Source of the DNA: Cytophagales bacterium
GTDB taxonomy: Bacteria > Bacteroidota > Bacteroidia > Cytophagales > JAAEPT01
Length of the DNA stretch: 64,000 nucleotides
NCBI GenBank assembly: GCA_024232295.1
Contig: JAAEPT010000128.1
Coordinates: forward strand, 1-64,000
Reading direction: 5' to 3'
Position numbers and translations under genes: made by a program. Of the stretch, positions 40,982 through 49,661 are shown piece by piece. The number at the start of each line of letters is the position of its first letter. Positions within the stretch are counted from its first letter, which is position 1. The notes under the pieces were generated by a model that was not told where the DNA came from, did not search any database, and worked only from the letters and a program-made list of their open reading frames with translations.

Positions 40982-43096
40982 ATGAAACCAGCGAGACTTT
41001 TATTACTATTCTTATTACTGGGGATTACCTCTTCTTTATTAGCAAATACTGCTGAAATAGAAGCATGGGAACCTTTCCAAGAGATTTATAATGACAATAC
41101 AGCAAAGGTGCTTGTTCAATTTAAAACCTATGCTAATAACTGTCAAAATAACAAAATGACCAAGTACCGATTTAAGGTAGAAGGAAAACATAATTTCCAA
41201 CAAGTATATAATTGGCAACTAAAATACAAAGATTGTAATGGTCAATTACAGAACAAAACAGAACCTATTATCATCGGAGGACCAAATACTGTTGTAAATC
41301 AACTAATTGAAAGTGCTGATTATATGTTTTCGGGGACTTATTCTCCTAATGGAAATAACAATCATTCAAATAATAACAATAATAATAATGGCTCTACTTC
41401 TAACCCTTCCACTTTCACAAGAAAAGGAGTTTGGCAACCAAAAGAAGTTTTATATAAAGACAACCAAGTGACTGTAGAAATACAGTTCAAAACTTATGAG
41501 TTCAGTTGTGCAATTCCAAAAAACAACAAATTCAAATATAGAATTATTGGAACTCCTCACAGTAGTGAAAAATTTGTCAACTGGCAGCTAAAGTACACAG
41601 ATTGTAATGGAAACCTTGTGACAGCTAATGAGGAAATCTTAATTGGTGGACCACAAGCTCAAACAGGTTGGATCGAGTCAATGGATTATACATTTGCTGG
41701 AAAATTTGTCTCTAAGGAAATTGTAAAAATTGAAATGTTCACTGTTTCTGGATATGTTACAGATAATAATAGTAATAAAGGAATCTCAGGTGCAAGAGTT
41801 CGTATATCTGGAAAACAAAATTATGATGTATATACTAATTATGACGGATACTATTCTGTTTCTGTAAGAAGTGGAAAGTACAGTGTAGAAGTTTCAAAAA
41901 GTGGTTATCGTGGTGAACAAAGAAATATTGATGTAGATAAAAATAAAAAATCAACACACTTTGCTTTAAACTATGGCAATGGTACCTCAACTAATAATAA
42001 TTCCTCAAATAATAATAACAATAATAATTCTAACCCATCTAAAAGAAGGCAACTTGCTAGTCTCAAAGTAGGGATTTCTTATCGCTTGACATCTGTAACA
42101 AACTCTGCTTTTAGCGATGACAATGGTATAAGTTTCTATGAGGCAGGAAAAGCACATATCAACAATACAGAGTTGACTCATTTCACATTCAATGCTTTTT
42201 TCAGAGAATTTGGTGTCTATATGGGAGACATTAAAATATTTGATGATGAGACTAGTCAATATAACGTGGGACTTTACTACAGTCCTTTCGAAAGAAAACA
42301 AGTATTTTTCAAATTAGGATATATCAATACAACTGCCCAAGATGGTTGGTTTTATTCACCAAGATATTATAATACTCCTTATGAAGTAACTTCATTACCT
42401 GTTTATGCTGGAGTTTCTTTTATTGGATCATTACTTCAATATGAATTAGGGTACAATATGTACACTAACACAATTGATATGAATGTAGGAATGGTACTTG
42501 TGGATGGTGGAAAAAATCCTTTTCCTATAGCAAGGTTAACAAAAAGATGGTATAAAGACCTGGAAGACAGACAAGTTTTCATGTATTCATATGAAAATGG
42601 AGCACCTTTAGGATTTACTTTTGCGATGCTTCATGGTGATGGTGGTGATTACAACTACTATATACAACCTTACTTCAACTATCGTATGAATTGGGATTTA
42701 TTTGTAGGTATGCTTACTGATGGTAATGAAATAAGTGAAGATGGTGAAAACTATACAGTCAGTACAGGTTCTAATTATCAAAGAGATGTATTGTGTGAAG
42801 CAAATATGCGTGTATCTCTTGGTATGACAGTGAGATTAGGATTACCAATTTGGGTATATCTAGGAGGAGCTTATGATTACCATACTCATTATGAAAAATA
42901 TGACTATGATGATAGTAGTACTGGCAGTGAGTCTGTATGGGTTCATAACACATTAAAATCAGAATATCGTTTCTATCCAGAAACAGGTGTTTTCATTGGA
43001 TTATTAAGAGACCATAAGTTGACTGTAAAAATTGGCTCTACACTTTTAAGAGATGAAAATATTTGGCAATTTGGAGCTTCATACAATCTTGATTAA
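40982..43096 (+). CDS. Outer-membrane protein with duplicated N-terminal domain and carboxypeptidase-regulatory-like domain
   Basis: 704 aa from the ATG at 40982 (a TTG at 40973 is less likely). Signal peptide, then two copies of a ~95-residue unrecognised domain (about 24-118 and 148-243), each with two cysteines and the pattern WQLKYxDCNGxL...IIGGP...IESxDYxFxGxx. They are joined by poly-Asn tracts encoded by AAT/AAC repeats. A carboxypeptidase-regulatory-like domain (about 253-335; VSGYVTDNNSNKGISGARVRI) and a C-terminal beta-barrel-like region (about 365-704, ending FGASYNLD) follow. It is likely an outer-membrane protein with surface modules. The next gene starts 7 bp downstream. Domain architecture is from inspection only. 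Confidence 0.8.
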   Translation: MKPARLLLLFLLLGITSSLLANTAEIEAWEPFQEIYNDNTAKVLVQFKTYANNCQNNKMTKYRFKVEGKHNFQQVYNWQLKYKDCNGQLQNKTEPIIIGGPNTVVNQLIESADYMFSGTYSPNGNNNHSNNNNNNNGSTSNPSTFTRKGVWQPKEVLYKDNQVTVEIQFKTYEFSCAIPKNNKFKYRIIGTPHSSEKFVNWQLKYTDCNGNLVTANEEILIGGPQAQTGWIESMDYTFAGKFVSKEIVKIEMFTVSGYVTDNNSNKGISGARVRISGKQNYDVYTNYDGYYSVSVRSGKYSVEVSKSGYRGEQRNIDVDKNKKSTHFALNYGNGTSTNNNSSNNNNNNNSNPSKRRQLASLKVGISYRLTSVTNSAFSDDNGISFYEAGKAHINNTELTHFTFNAFFREFGVYMGDIKIFDDETSQYNVGLYYSPFERKQVFFKLGYINTTAQDGWFYSPRYYNTPYEVTSLPVYAGVSFIGSLLQYELGYNMYTNTIDMNVGMVLVDGGKNPFPIARLTKRWYKDLEDRQVFMYSYENGAPLGFTFAMLHGDGGDYNYYIQPYFNYRMNWDLFVGMLTDGNEISEDGENYTVSTGSNYQRDVLCEANMRVSLGMTVRLGLPIWVYLGGAYDYHTHYEKYDYDDSSTGSESVWVHNTLKSEYRFYPETGVFIGLLRDHKLTVKIGSTLLRDENIWQFGASYNLD
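41354..41389 (+). repeat. AAY trinucleotide repeat coding poly-Asn, first tract
   Basis: Run of AAT/AAC codons with only a short interruption (His-Ser), giving an Asn-rich linker between the duplicated N-terminal domains. Replication slippage would change linker length without a frameshift. Confidence 0.7.
41992..42033 (+). repeat. AAY trinucleotide repeat coding poly-Asn, second tract
   Basis: AAT/AAC repeat coding for a second Asn-rich linker, just before the C-terminal beta-barrel region of the same protein. Confidence 0.7.
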
Positions 43097-43103
43097 AAAA
43101 CTT

Positions 43104-43871
43104 ATGGATAAGTCTAAAACTCTTTTTATTCGACTTTTTATATTTATTGTGATTGCCTCTAGTGTAGGTTTTCTAATTCTGAGTGTTGACAATACTGAAT
43201 TTAAAGATGTAATTATTCAGAATTATCAAGAAGAGAGATTAGATATATCTGCTCTTTCTTATGATACTAATGATGTATACAATAGCTTCCCATATAAGGA
43301 ATTCCTTCAAAAAATAAATCATGCAGATGTTCGAGCGATCTCTAAATATGAGGAAGAGTTAACTCAAAGAGCAGGTAACCCTTTTGTTAGTCAAAGTGTC
43401 TTGTCTCAAGCGTTAACTAATAAGCTTCATTTAGAAAGAACTAGGGATTTAGATACATTGAATGCTATTCTGGTTTGGGCAGATAAATACAAAGTAAACG
43501 AGGCTAATAGTAGTTCTAATGCATTAATGTATAAATCTATCCATTCACATTGGTATAACTATGTAGCGAACCATTTGGATGAATTAAGTAAAGAAAAATC
43601 AAGTATTAAATATGACTTTAAATTCCGTTACCTCATCAGAAAATGTAACGAAAATAAATTTGAGGTAATGGGAGAAACATCCAAAATTGAAAAGGTTGTA
43701 ACTAATGTTATAGACCAACGATGGTCATACTTATTCTATCGATTTTGGTCAAGTACATCTTGGAAGTTTAAAGCCATTTTATTTTCAGTTGCAGGAATTG
43801 GCTTAGTCCTTGTACTCTTCGGATTCAAATATATTCAAATTACTTATTTAAATAGAAAGAAAGATGCTTAA
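43104..43871 (+). CDS. Two-TM membrane protein with large periplasmic loop
   Basis: 255 aa from the ATG at 43104 (the ORF is open to 43053 in the preceding gene). An N-terminal TM (about 8-28, RLFIFIVIASSVGFLIL) and a C-terminal TM (about 227-248, ILFSVAGIGLVLVLFGF) flank ~195 residues that are helical and charged (ALTNKLHLERTRDLDTLNAI). No family was recognised. It starts 7 bp after the outer-membrane-protein gene and overlaps the first phosphodiester glycosidase gene by 8 bp, so it probably belongs to the same unit. Confidence 0.72.
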   Translation: MDKSKTLFIRLFIFIVIASSVGFLILSVDNTEFKDVIIQNYQEERLDISALSYDTNDVYNSFPYKEFLQKINHADVRAISKYEEELTQRAGNPFVSQSVLSQALTNKLHLERTRDLDTLNAILVWADKYKVNEANSSSNALMYKSIHSHWYNYVANHLDELSKEKSSIKYDFKFRYLIRKCNENKFEVMGETSKIEKVVTNVIDQRWSYLFYRFWSSTSWKFKAILFSVAGIGLVLVLFGFKYIQITYLNRKKDA

Positions 43872-44769
43872 CAAAATTAAATCTATTGCAATCACAGTAG
43901 TTTCTTTTGTATGCTTATCATTTATTGGTGCTACTACATCGTATGATTCTAGCTATGTACAAATATCTACTGTAAAATACCAAGGTAGTTCATATAATGT
44001 CATCTATATGGACAGAGGTGGAAGTGGCAAACGAATCAAAGCAAAGTATTTTGCAGCCAAAGACAAATACTCAGGAAAAACAGTTCCTCAGAGATACCAT
44101 GCTTGGTCTAAAAATAAGAATATCATTTGTGCTTCAAGTGGTACATATATGAACTCGTTTGATGGTACAGCTTCTACTACAAAAACAGTTGGTTTGACAA
44201 TTGACAATGGTGTAGTTGTAAATCAAGAAATCAAGCAAAATACAATGGACGGATTAGTAATTGTATATGCAACTGGTGGTATTGTAGCAACTGATCTTAA
44301 AAACAAAGATCTAAAAGTACAAGGAGGAAATATTAGTGGTATTCCATTAGACTTGAGAGGAAACTCATTACACAGACAATCATTCTTAGAGTGGGGTAAA
44401 GATAATCAAGTGACTGTATTCCAAACTCACTTATTAGTATATGATAACAAATTAAAAATCTCTTCTTCTAATTCTAGCTCTAGTTCTAGAGAGCGTAGAT
44501 TTTTAGCAGTAGGAAATGATGAAGATGGTAACCTTATTCACTGTGTAATTCACTCAGCAGCCAATACAACACTATATGATGGTGCTGATAGAGTATTAAA
44601 ATTCTTAAATAACTTCAAAGACATGAGTGTTGTATTTATGGTAAACTTAGATACTGGTGCTCAAGATGTATTGAAAGTATTTGATGAGAATGGTTATGTA
44701 ATGCCAAAATTAAAAGGACAAAAAACAATTGATGAGTCTGTTAACTTGTTAGTATATTACTATGAGTAA
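43864..44769 (+). CDS. Phosphodiester glycosidase (NAGPA-like) homologue 1
   Basis: 301 aa. Signal peptide (about 1-25), then a domain of the phosphodiester glycosidase / NAGPA type (PF09992): GLTIDNGVVVNQE, RRFLAVGNDEDGNLIHCVIHS, TTLYDGADRVLKFL and MVNLDTGAQDVLK correspond to the family's strand-loop landmarks. Human NAGPA removes GlcNAc from a phosphodiester; bacterial members remove sugars from phosphodiester-linked glycans. The LDTG motif differs from the LDGA form in homologue 2. The protein ends in QKTIDESVNLLVYYYE; a degraded copy of this end lies at 44937-45017. It is last in its unit; a terminator follows. Confidence 0.75.
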   Translation: MLNKIKSIAITVVSFVCLSFIGATTSYDSSYVQISTVKYQGSSYNVIYMDRGGSGKRIKAKYFAAKDKYSGKTVPQRYHAWSKNKNIICASSGTYMNSFDGTASTTKTVGLTIDNGVVVNQEIKQNTMDGLVIVYATGGIVATDLKNKDLKVQGGNISGIPLDLRGNSLHRQSFLEWGKDNQVTVFQTHLLVYDNKLKISSSNSSSSSRERRFLAVGNDEDGNLIHCVIHSAANTTLYDGADRVLKFLNNFKDMSVVFMVNLDTGAQDVLKVFDENGYVMPKLKGQKTIDESVNLLVYYYE

Positions 44770-44802
44770 AACAAACTAGGTTTTTGTTTTTGAACAAAAT
44801 TG

Positions 44803-44834
44803 AACCCTATACTTAATTGTAAGTATAGGGTTTT
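44803..44834 (+). terminator. Terminator after glycosidase homologue 1
   Basis: Perfect 12-bp stem (44803-44814 with 44821-44832), T run after. It separates this transcript from the LamG-HYR unit. Confidence 0.9.
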
Positions 44835-44936
44835 CATGACTATTTCAACTAGCTATTGAATTAACCCTAAAATCTGGTCTTTATTCTTAAAAACCATATA
44901 ACTAGACCATGATGAAAAAGGAAATATTACAATTAA

Positions 44937-45017
44937 ATGAAAATTAAAATTAAGCTGGGGAGAGAACAAAAAATAACTGATGAAGCCTCAAACTTATTAA
45001 TGTACTATTATGAGTAA
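44937..45017 (+). pseudogene. Remnant of a fourth phosphodiester glycosidase gene (3' end)
   Basis: In the frame ending with TAA at 45015-45017 the codons read (M)KIKIK LGREQKITDEASNLLMYYYE. This matches, with few substitutions, the C-terminus of homologue 1 (KLKG QKTIDESVNLLVYYYE). A TAA at 44934-44936 lies directly before the ATG at 44937, so only the last ~25 codons remain. The stop overlaps the ATG (45010) of the following gene. The rest of the gene has been deleted, or has diverged beyond recognition. It suggests a former tandem duplication. Confidence 0.82.
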
Positions 45018-47586
45018 AAAGTGGTTATACCTTATTTTATTTTTTTCGCAATTGGGAGTATTTGCTCAAAGCAATGAAATCTTATATCTTCCTTTTGATA
45101 ATGATTCAGAAAACCAAAGTTCTACTCGTCTCAGAACAATAGAACATGGTAATATTCGATATGAAGCTGACCGCTTTGGTACTCCATGTAAAGCTATTTA
45201 TTTAGATGGAAATTCATTTGTTGAGGTATTAGACAATAGAGCCTTTAAGTCAATTGTCAATTCATTTTCTGTTTCAACATGGCTAAAAATGGACAAAAAC
45301 CAAGGCGAAGATGCATGGTTAACCGTTTTTTGTAAGGCGGAAGATGATTTAACAGAAACTGCTACCAATCCACACTTCAGAGCTCAAGTTTTTCAAGGCT
45401 CAGCACAAAGTACTGTCTCTGTAAACACAGAGTTCACAGAATTTGATAATAACTTCAGAGATCATGTATTCCCATCTAACGAATGGATGCACTTTGTACT
45501 AACCTATGATGGTTCTGATGTAATCACTTATCTTAATGGTCGAGAATTTTGGAGATTTCCATATACAGGAAGACTTTACAAAAACTCTTCTTCACTTTTT
45601 ATTGGAAAAGATTATCCAGGTTCTATTGAATATTTTAGAGGTTGGTTTGATGATATGTACTTATTTGATTATGGTTTATCAGCAAGAGAAGTAAGTAATT
45701 TATATCACAAAGCTCCTAGTTATGAATTAACAAATGTAGAAATTCCTCACCCTGGAGATATTGTACAAAACACAGAACAAGGAACTTGTGGAAGTTCAGT
45801 CAACTACTATACTCCTCAAAATAATATATGTGAACCAGCTCAATTTGAATTGATTCAAGGAAAACCATCAGGAGCATATTTTCCAGTAGGTAAAACAATC
45901 AATGTGTTTAAAGTAACACAAGGAACCAATATGTCTGTTTATAGACATACAATAGAAGTCGAGGACAAAGTAAAACCAACCATCAATTGTCCGTCAGATC
46001 AAACAGTAAGTACTGATTCTGATACTTGGACATTAGCAAATCCATGGAATGCTCAAGCTTCTGATAACTGTCAAATAGCAAGTATTGATAGAATTGACCC
46101 TTATACTAGTCAAAAGAATTTTAAAGCAGGAGATTATCAAATTAGTTTCAAAGCATTAGATGTTGCAGGAAATGAGGCTACTTGTTCTTTCAACCTTACA
46201 GTACAGTCTACAAAAAGAGACATTGATTTAGAATGTCCAAATGACATGACTGTGTACACAGAAACTAACACTTGGAAGTTCAAAGAAACTTGGAAGTTGA
46301 AATATGATAAAAAATTAGAAGATGATATTGCTAGTATCAAAAGAATTGACCCTTATGCTAATCAAACAGAACTTAAAGTAGGTACTTACAAAATTGAATA
46401 TAAGTTAACTGACATTTATGGAAATGAAGCCACTTGTTCTTTTAACTTGACTGTAGAAAGAAAGAAAAAAGATCTTAGTTTAGATTGTCCTAATGATAAA
46501 ACAGTATATACTTACAATGATACTTGGAACTTCAAGAAAACATGGACTGTAAACTATGATCAAAATATTCAAGGAGCGAAACTAGAGCGTATTGACTCTT
46601 ATGTAGGACAAACAAAGTTTAGTATTGGAACCTACAAAATCGAATATAAACTTTCTGATGCTTATGGGAATGAAGCAAAATGTTCTTTTAACTTAATTGT
46701 AAAAAAGAAAAGAAAACGTATTGCTTTAGAATGTCCAATGGATACATTGATAACCATAACAAGCAATGTTTGGAAATATGAAGAGTCTTGGAAGAATAGA
46801 ATTAAATATGCTAAGGGAGTAAAAGTTGCTAATTTAGAACGTATTGATGCCCATCGATTCAAAACAGAATATGCACCAGGCACTTATGAAATCAAGTACA
46901 GACTAACTGATACAAATGGTAGCAAAGCCACTTGTTCGTTTAACTTAGTAATTGAAAAGAAAACTCCCCCTCCTACAGGAATTAGTGTAGAATGTCCAAA
47001 TGATACCACAATTTATGTAGTAGGTGATCACTGGGAATATAAGGAAGTATGGAAGGTAAAATATGCTCAAAGTGTACAAGTAGCAAGTCTTGAAAGAATT
47101 GATAGACATAAAAATACAAAAGAGTTTAAATTAGGTACCTATACACTCAAGTACAAACTAACAGATGTCAATGGAGCTACAGCGACTTGCTCTTTTAAAT
47201 TAAAAATTGAATCTTCTAAGATCACTGTAAAGAAGACTTATGACTTCAAAACAAAAGAAGTTGTGATGGTTTTATATGATAATAAGACCCAAGATGGTGA
47301 TCGAGTTTCTATTTACTTTAATGGAAAGAAAATAGAAAATGATTATATGGTATTGAATAAGGATAATGGTGTTCTCACAAAAACATTGATAATTGAAAGT
47401 GGAAAACCAAACATCATTGTTATCCAAGCCTTAAACACAGGAGATGTAGGTAGAAATACTGTACAGGTTGATTTTTATGAGAAAAAACGTAAAAAAGTAG
47501 ACCCATACAAAGACAAACCTAAGTTTACTAAAGTATATGATTCACGACCAGGATATTCTTCTGGTATTAAGCTTAATCGCAAATAG
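45010..47586 (+). CDS. LamG-HYR surface protein
   Basis: 858 aa: signal peptide (about 1-19), LamG/concanavalin-like domain (about 22-235; SFSVSTWLKMDKNQGEDAW, FVLTYDGSDVITYLNGREFW), a junction segment, then one HYR domain (about 320-400; DKVKPTINCPSDQTVSTDSD) and four ~82-residue repeats (about 405-735) with ECPNDMTV-like start, TWKFKETWKLKY and ATCSFNLTV end. The C-terminal ~120 residues are Lys-rich beta. It probably binds glycans or surface partners extracellularly. No type IX sorting domain is seen at the end. It starts the second glycosidase unit; the next gene begins 2 bp after its stop. Confidence 0.83.
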   Translation: MSKKWLYLILFFSQLGVFAQSNEILYLPFDNDSENQSSTRLRTIEHGNIRYEADRFGTPCKAIYLDGNSFVEVLDNRAFKSIVNSFSVSTWLKMDKNQGEDAWLTVFCKAEDDLTETATNPHFRAQVFQGSAQSTVSVNTEFTEFDNNFRDHVFPSNEWMHFVLTYDGSDVITYLNGREFWRFPYTGRLYKNSSSLFIGKDYPGSIEYFRGWFDDMYLFDYGLSAREVSNLYHKAPSYELTNVEIPHPGDIVQNTEQGTCGSSVNYYTPQNNICEPAQFELIQGKPSGAYFPVGKTINVFKVTQGTNMSVYRHTIEVEDKVKPTINCPSDQTVSTDSDTWTLANPWNAQASDNCQIASIDRIDPYTSQKNFKAGDYQISFKALDVAGNEATCSFNLTVQSTKRDIDLECPNDMTVYTETNTWKFKETWKLKYDKKLEDDIASIKRIDPYANQTELKVGTYKIEYKLTDIYGNEATCSFNLTVERKKKDLSLDCPNDKTVYTYNDTWNFKKTWTVNYDQNIQGAKLERIDSYVGQTKFSIGTYKIEYKLSDAYGNEAKCSFNLIVKKKRKRIALECPMDTLITITSNVWKYEESWKNRIKYAKGVKVANLERIDAHRFKTEYAPGTYEIKYRLTDTNGSKATCSFNLVIEKKTPPPTGISVECPNDTTIYVVGDHWEYKEVWKVKYAQSVQVASLERIDRHKNTKEFKLGTYTLKYKLTDVNGATATCSFKLKIESSKITVKKTYDFKTKEVVMVLYDNKTQDGDRVSIYFNGKKIENDYMVLNKDNGVLTKTLIIESGKPNIIVIQALNTGDVGRNTVQVDFYEKKRKKVDPYKDKPKFTKVYDSRPGYSSGIKLNRK

Positions 47587-47588
47587 TT

Positions 47589-48905
47589 ATGAAAAGGATT
47601 AACCTATTTTCGTGCCTTATCATTATAGCAGTGCTATTTGGTTGTGGCTGTAAACAACAAAAAAATGTTGCTACAACAAACGAAAAAGAAAAAAAGGACA
47701 CACTACAACAAGTAGTTAAAAATCAGAATACAAGTGTAGAAACTGTTTCTGCTTCTATTTCTTCTACTGAAGAAACTCCAACTGTTGTTGAAGAAAGTCA
47801 GGAAAATACACAAATAAGCTCTTTTCAAAAAGTACTAGATAAAAATGTACCTACTGTTGAGAAGTTTTACACAATTAAGCAAAAGCTGAAGGGATCAAAA
47901 ATAGATCCTAAGAAGGCAACTGCTGAAGCAAAAGAGTTAAGAAAACAAAAAGCCTTTGTATTCTCAACATTAGAAGAGATTTACATAAAACGTATTAAAC
48001 TTGAACAAAAGCAATTAGCAGAAATTCAATCAAAAAATGTTAATCCTAAATATCAAAAAGAGATTAATATTTTACTTAAAAAAGAAGCTTTTGCGATTAA
48101 TAAACTTAGTGAAATTGAAAACAAACTAGAAATTGTAAGTGCTTTTGATGATTTGGAAACAGTGAGATTTTCATTCAATAAATCAATAAAAGCTATTCAG
48201 AAAAGTGCTAAAACACAAACTGGTGAATTTCAATTTGTATATAACAATGAAAGTTACACTGCTGTAATTGTTGATTTAGAAAAGCATGACATTAATCTGC
48301 ATTGGTTAAGTCCTGCTAAAAGACCTTATGGTAATTTAACTGCTGTACATAATCTTCTGAAAAAACAACAGAAAGAAATTGTAATGATTACAAATGGAGG
48401 GATGTTTCACCCTAATCAATTTCCTGTGGGGTTATTTGTTTCAAATGGAAAACAATTTAGCAAAATTGATGCAACTGGAAATAAAGCAGATAACTTCCAC
48501 ATGTTGCCAAATGGGGTTTTTTATACTGATTCTACAGGTGCCCATGTATTAGAAACAGGAACATTTATCAAAGGGTATAAAAGCAAAAAAATCCAACCAA
48601 TTGTTGCTACTCAATCTGGACCAATGTTGGTAATTGATGGAGAACATCATCACCGTTTCAATCATGGTTCTCGTAGTAGAAAGTTAAGAAGTGGAGTTGG
48701 AATCTTACCGAATGGAAAAATAATTTTTATTATTTCTGATGAACATAATACGAACTTTTTCCAATTCTCTACAATCTTCAAAGATGTATTTGCTTGTCAA
48801 AATGCACTTTTCTTGGATGGTGCTATTTCAAAAATGTATACTCCTAAGTTGAGTCCAAAATTAGGTGGTCATTTTGGACCAATGATTTCAGTTACTAAAA
48901 AATAA
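47589..48905 (+). CDS. Phosphodiester glycosidase (NAGPA/DUF2233) homologue 2
   Basis: 438 aa lipoprotein (lipobox around LFGCGC). A Lys/Glu-rich N-terminal coiled-coil region (about 30-195) precedes a DUF2233/NAGPA domain (about 210-435). The domain shows the family's motifs: MITNGGMFHPNQFPVGLFV, NFHMLPNGVFYT, ATQSGPMLVIDG, KLRSGVGILPNGKIIFIISD and NALFLDGAISKMY. The intact SGPM and LDG motifs suggest an active enzyme on phosphodiester-linked sugars at the envelope. The coiled-coil region is additional to the basic family domain. Confidence 0.85.
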   Translation: MKRINLFSCLIIIAVLFGCGCKQQKNVATTNEKEKKDTLQQVVKNQNTSVETVSASISSTEETPTVVEESQENTQISSFQKVLDKNVPTVEKFYTIKQKLKGSKIDPKKATAEAKELRKQKAFVFSTLEEIYIKRIKLEQKQLAEIQSKNVNPKYQKEINILLKKEAFAINKLSEIENKLEIVSAFDDLETVRFSFNKSIKAIQKSAKTQTGEFQFVYNNESYTAVIVDLEKHDINLHWLSPAKRPYGNLTAVHNLLKKQQKEIVMITNGGMFHPNQFPVGLFVSNGKQFSKIDATGNKADNFHMLPNGVFYTDSTGAHVLETGTFIKGYKSKKIQPIVATQSGPMLVIDGEHHHRFNHGSRSRKLRSGVGILPNGKIIFIISDEHNTNFFQFSTIFKDVFACQNALFLDGAISKMYTPKLSPKLGGHFGPMISVTKK

Positions 48906-48912
48906 TATTAAG

Positions 48913-49650
48913 ATGAATATACAGAAAAAAATTATCGTTTTTGTAAGTGCTTTACTTCTTGCTTTTGGAAGCTTTGCTCAATCTTCATCTACTATTTATG
49001 AAGGAAAAAAATTCTACTCATTTAGTGTGAAAGTTACTCCTGAGAATGTAAAGAAATTTACGATTGAGGATAATAAAAATAATTTCAATCACCAGCAATA
49101 TGTACAGTTAGATGTAAAAGATAATGTATTTGTTGCAGTAGCAAGTGTTGTAGATGCTAATTGTAATTCTTTAGGTTTCTTGGCAATCAATGGGCGAATT
49201 CTTCAAAGAGCAAACACAGGAAATGGTGGAGGAAACTTTTACCTCAAACCAAATGGTGCATTTTTAGTTACACAAAATGACATTATTGTTTGTGAAACAA
49301 GTCAAATTTCTCGTTATCAAAGTAACATTGTTCATGGTATTCAATCAGGTCCAATGCTTTTGAATAATGGACAAATCAATTCAAACTTTGGTATTGCATC
49401 ACCTAATAAGCGTATACGATCTGGAGTTGGAACATATTTCAACAAAAAAGGAGAAAAATGTGTAGTATTTGTTATTGCAGACGAGCCTGTAACATTCTAT
49501 GAATTTGCTTCTTTATTCAAAAATAAATATAAATGCTCAAATGCTTTGTGTTTAGAAAGTGCTCGTTCAGTAATGTCTATTCCTTACATTCCGAACAAAA
49601 CAGATAATAGTTCTGAGACTATTTGTAGATATATTAAGTTTGTTTTTTAA
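48913..49650 (+). CDS. Phosphodiester glycosidase (NAGPA/DUF2233) homologue 3
   Basis: 245 aa with signal peptide (about 1-22) and a domain aligning by eye with the C-terminal part of homologue 2: NFYLKPNGAFLVTQND, GIQSGPMLLNNGQIN, KRIRSGVGTYFN, VIADEPVTFYEFASLF and NALCLESARSVMSI. Compared with homologue 2 the NGG-MF motif is missing and LDGA reads LESA, so it may be inactive or altered in specificity. It starts 7 bp after homologue 2. The C-terminus ends in ETICRYIKFVF, which is atypical. Confidence 0.78.
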   Translation: MNIQKKIIVFVSALLLAFGSFAQSSSTIYEGKKFYSFSVKVTPENVKKFTIEDNKNNFNHQQYVQLDVKDNVFVAVASVVDANCNSLGFLAINGRILQRANTGNGGGNFYLKPNGAFLVTQNDIIVCETSQISRYQSNIVHGIQSGPMLLNNGQINSNFGIASPNKRIRSGVGTYFNKKGEKCVVFVIADEPVTFYEFASLFKNKYKCSNALCLESARSVMSIPYIPNKTDNSSETICRYIKFVF

Positions 49651-49661
49651 TTCATTGACCA

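Noticed and set aside
44770-44936. Possible further remnant of the fourth glycosidase between the terminator and the 26-codon remnant
   Set aside because: In the remnant frame a stop precedes the ATG at 44937 and I found no similarity to homologue 1 upstream of it.
45010-47586. Type IX sorting domain at the C-terminus of the LamG-HYR protein
   Set aside because: The end (GIKLNRK) lacks the PNP start and the GxYxxxI pattern of type A domains and the NGDGxND pattern of type B.
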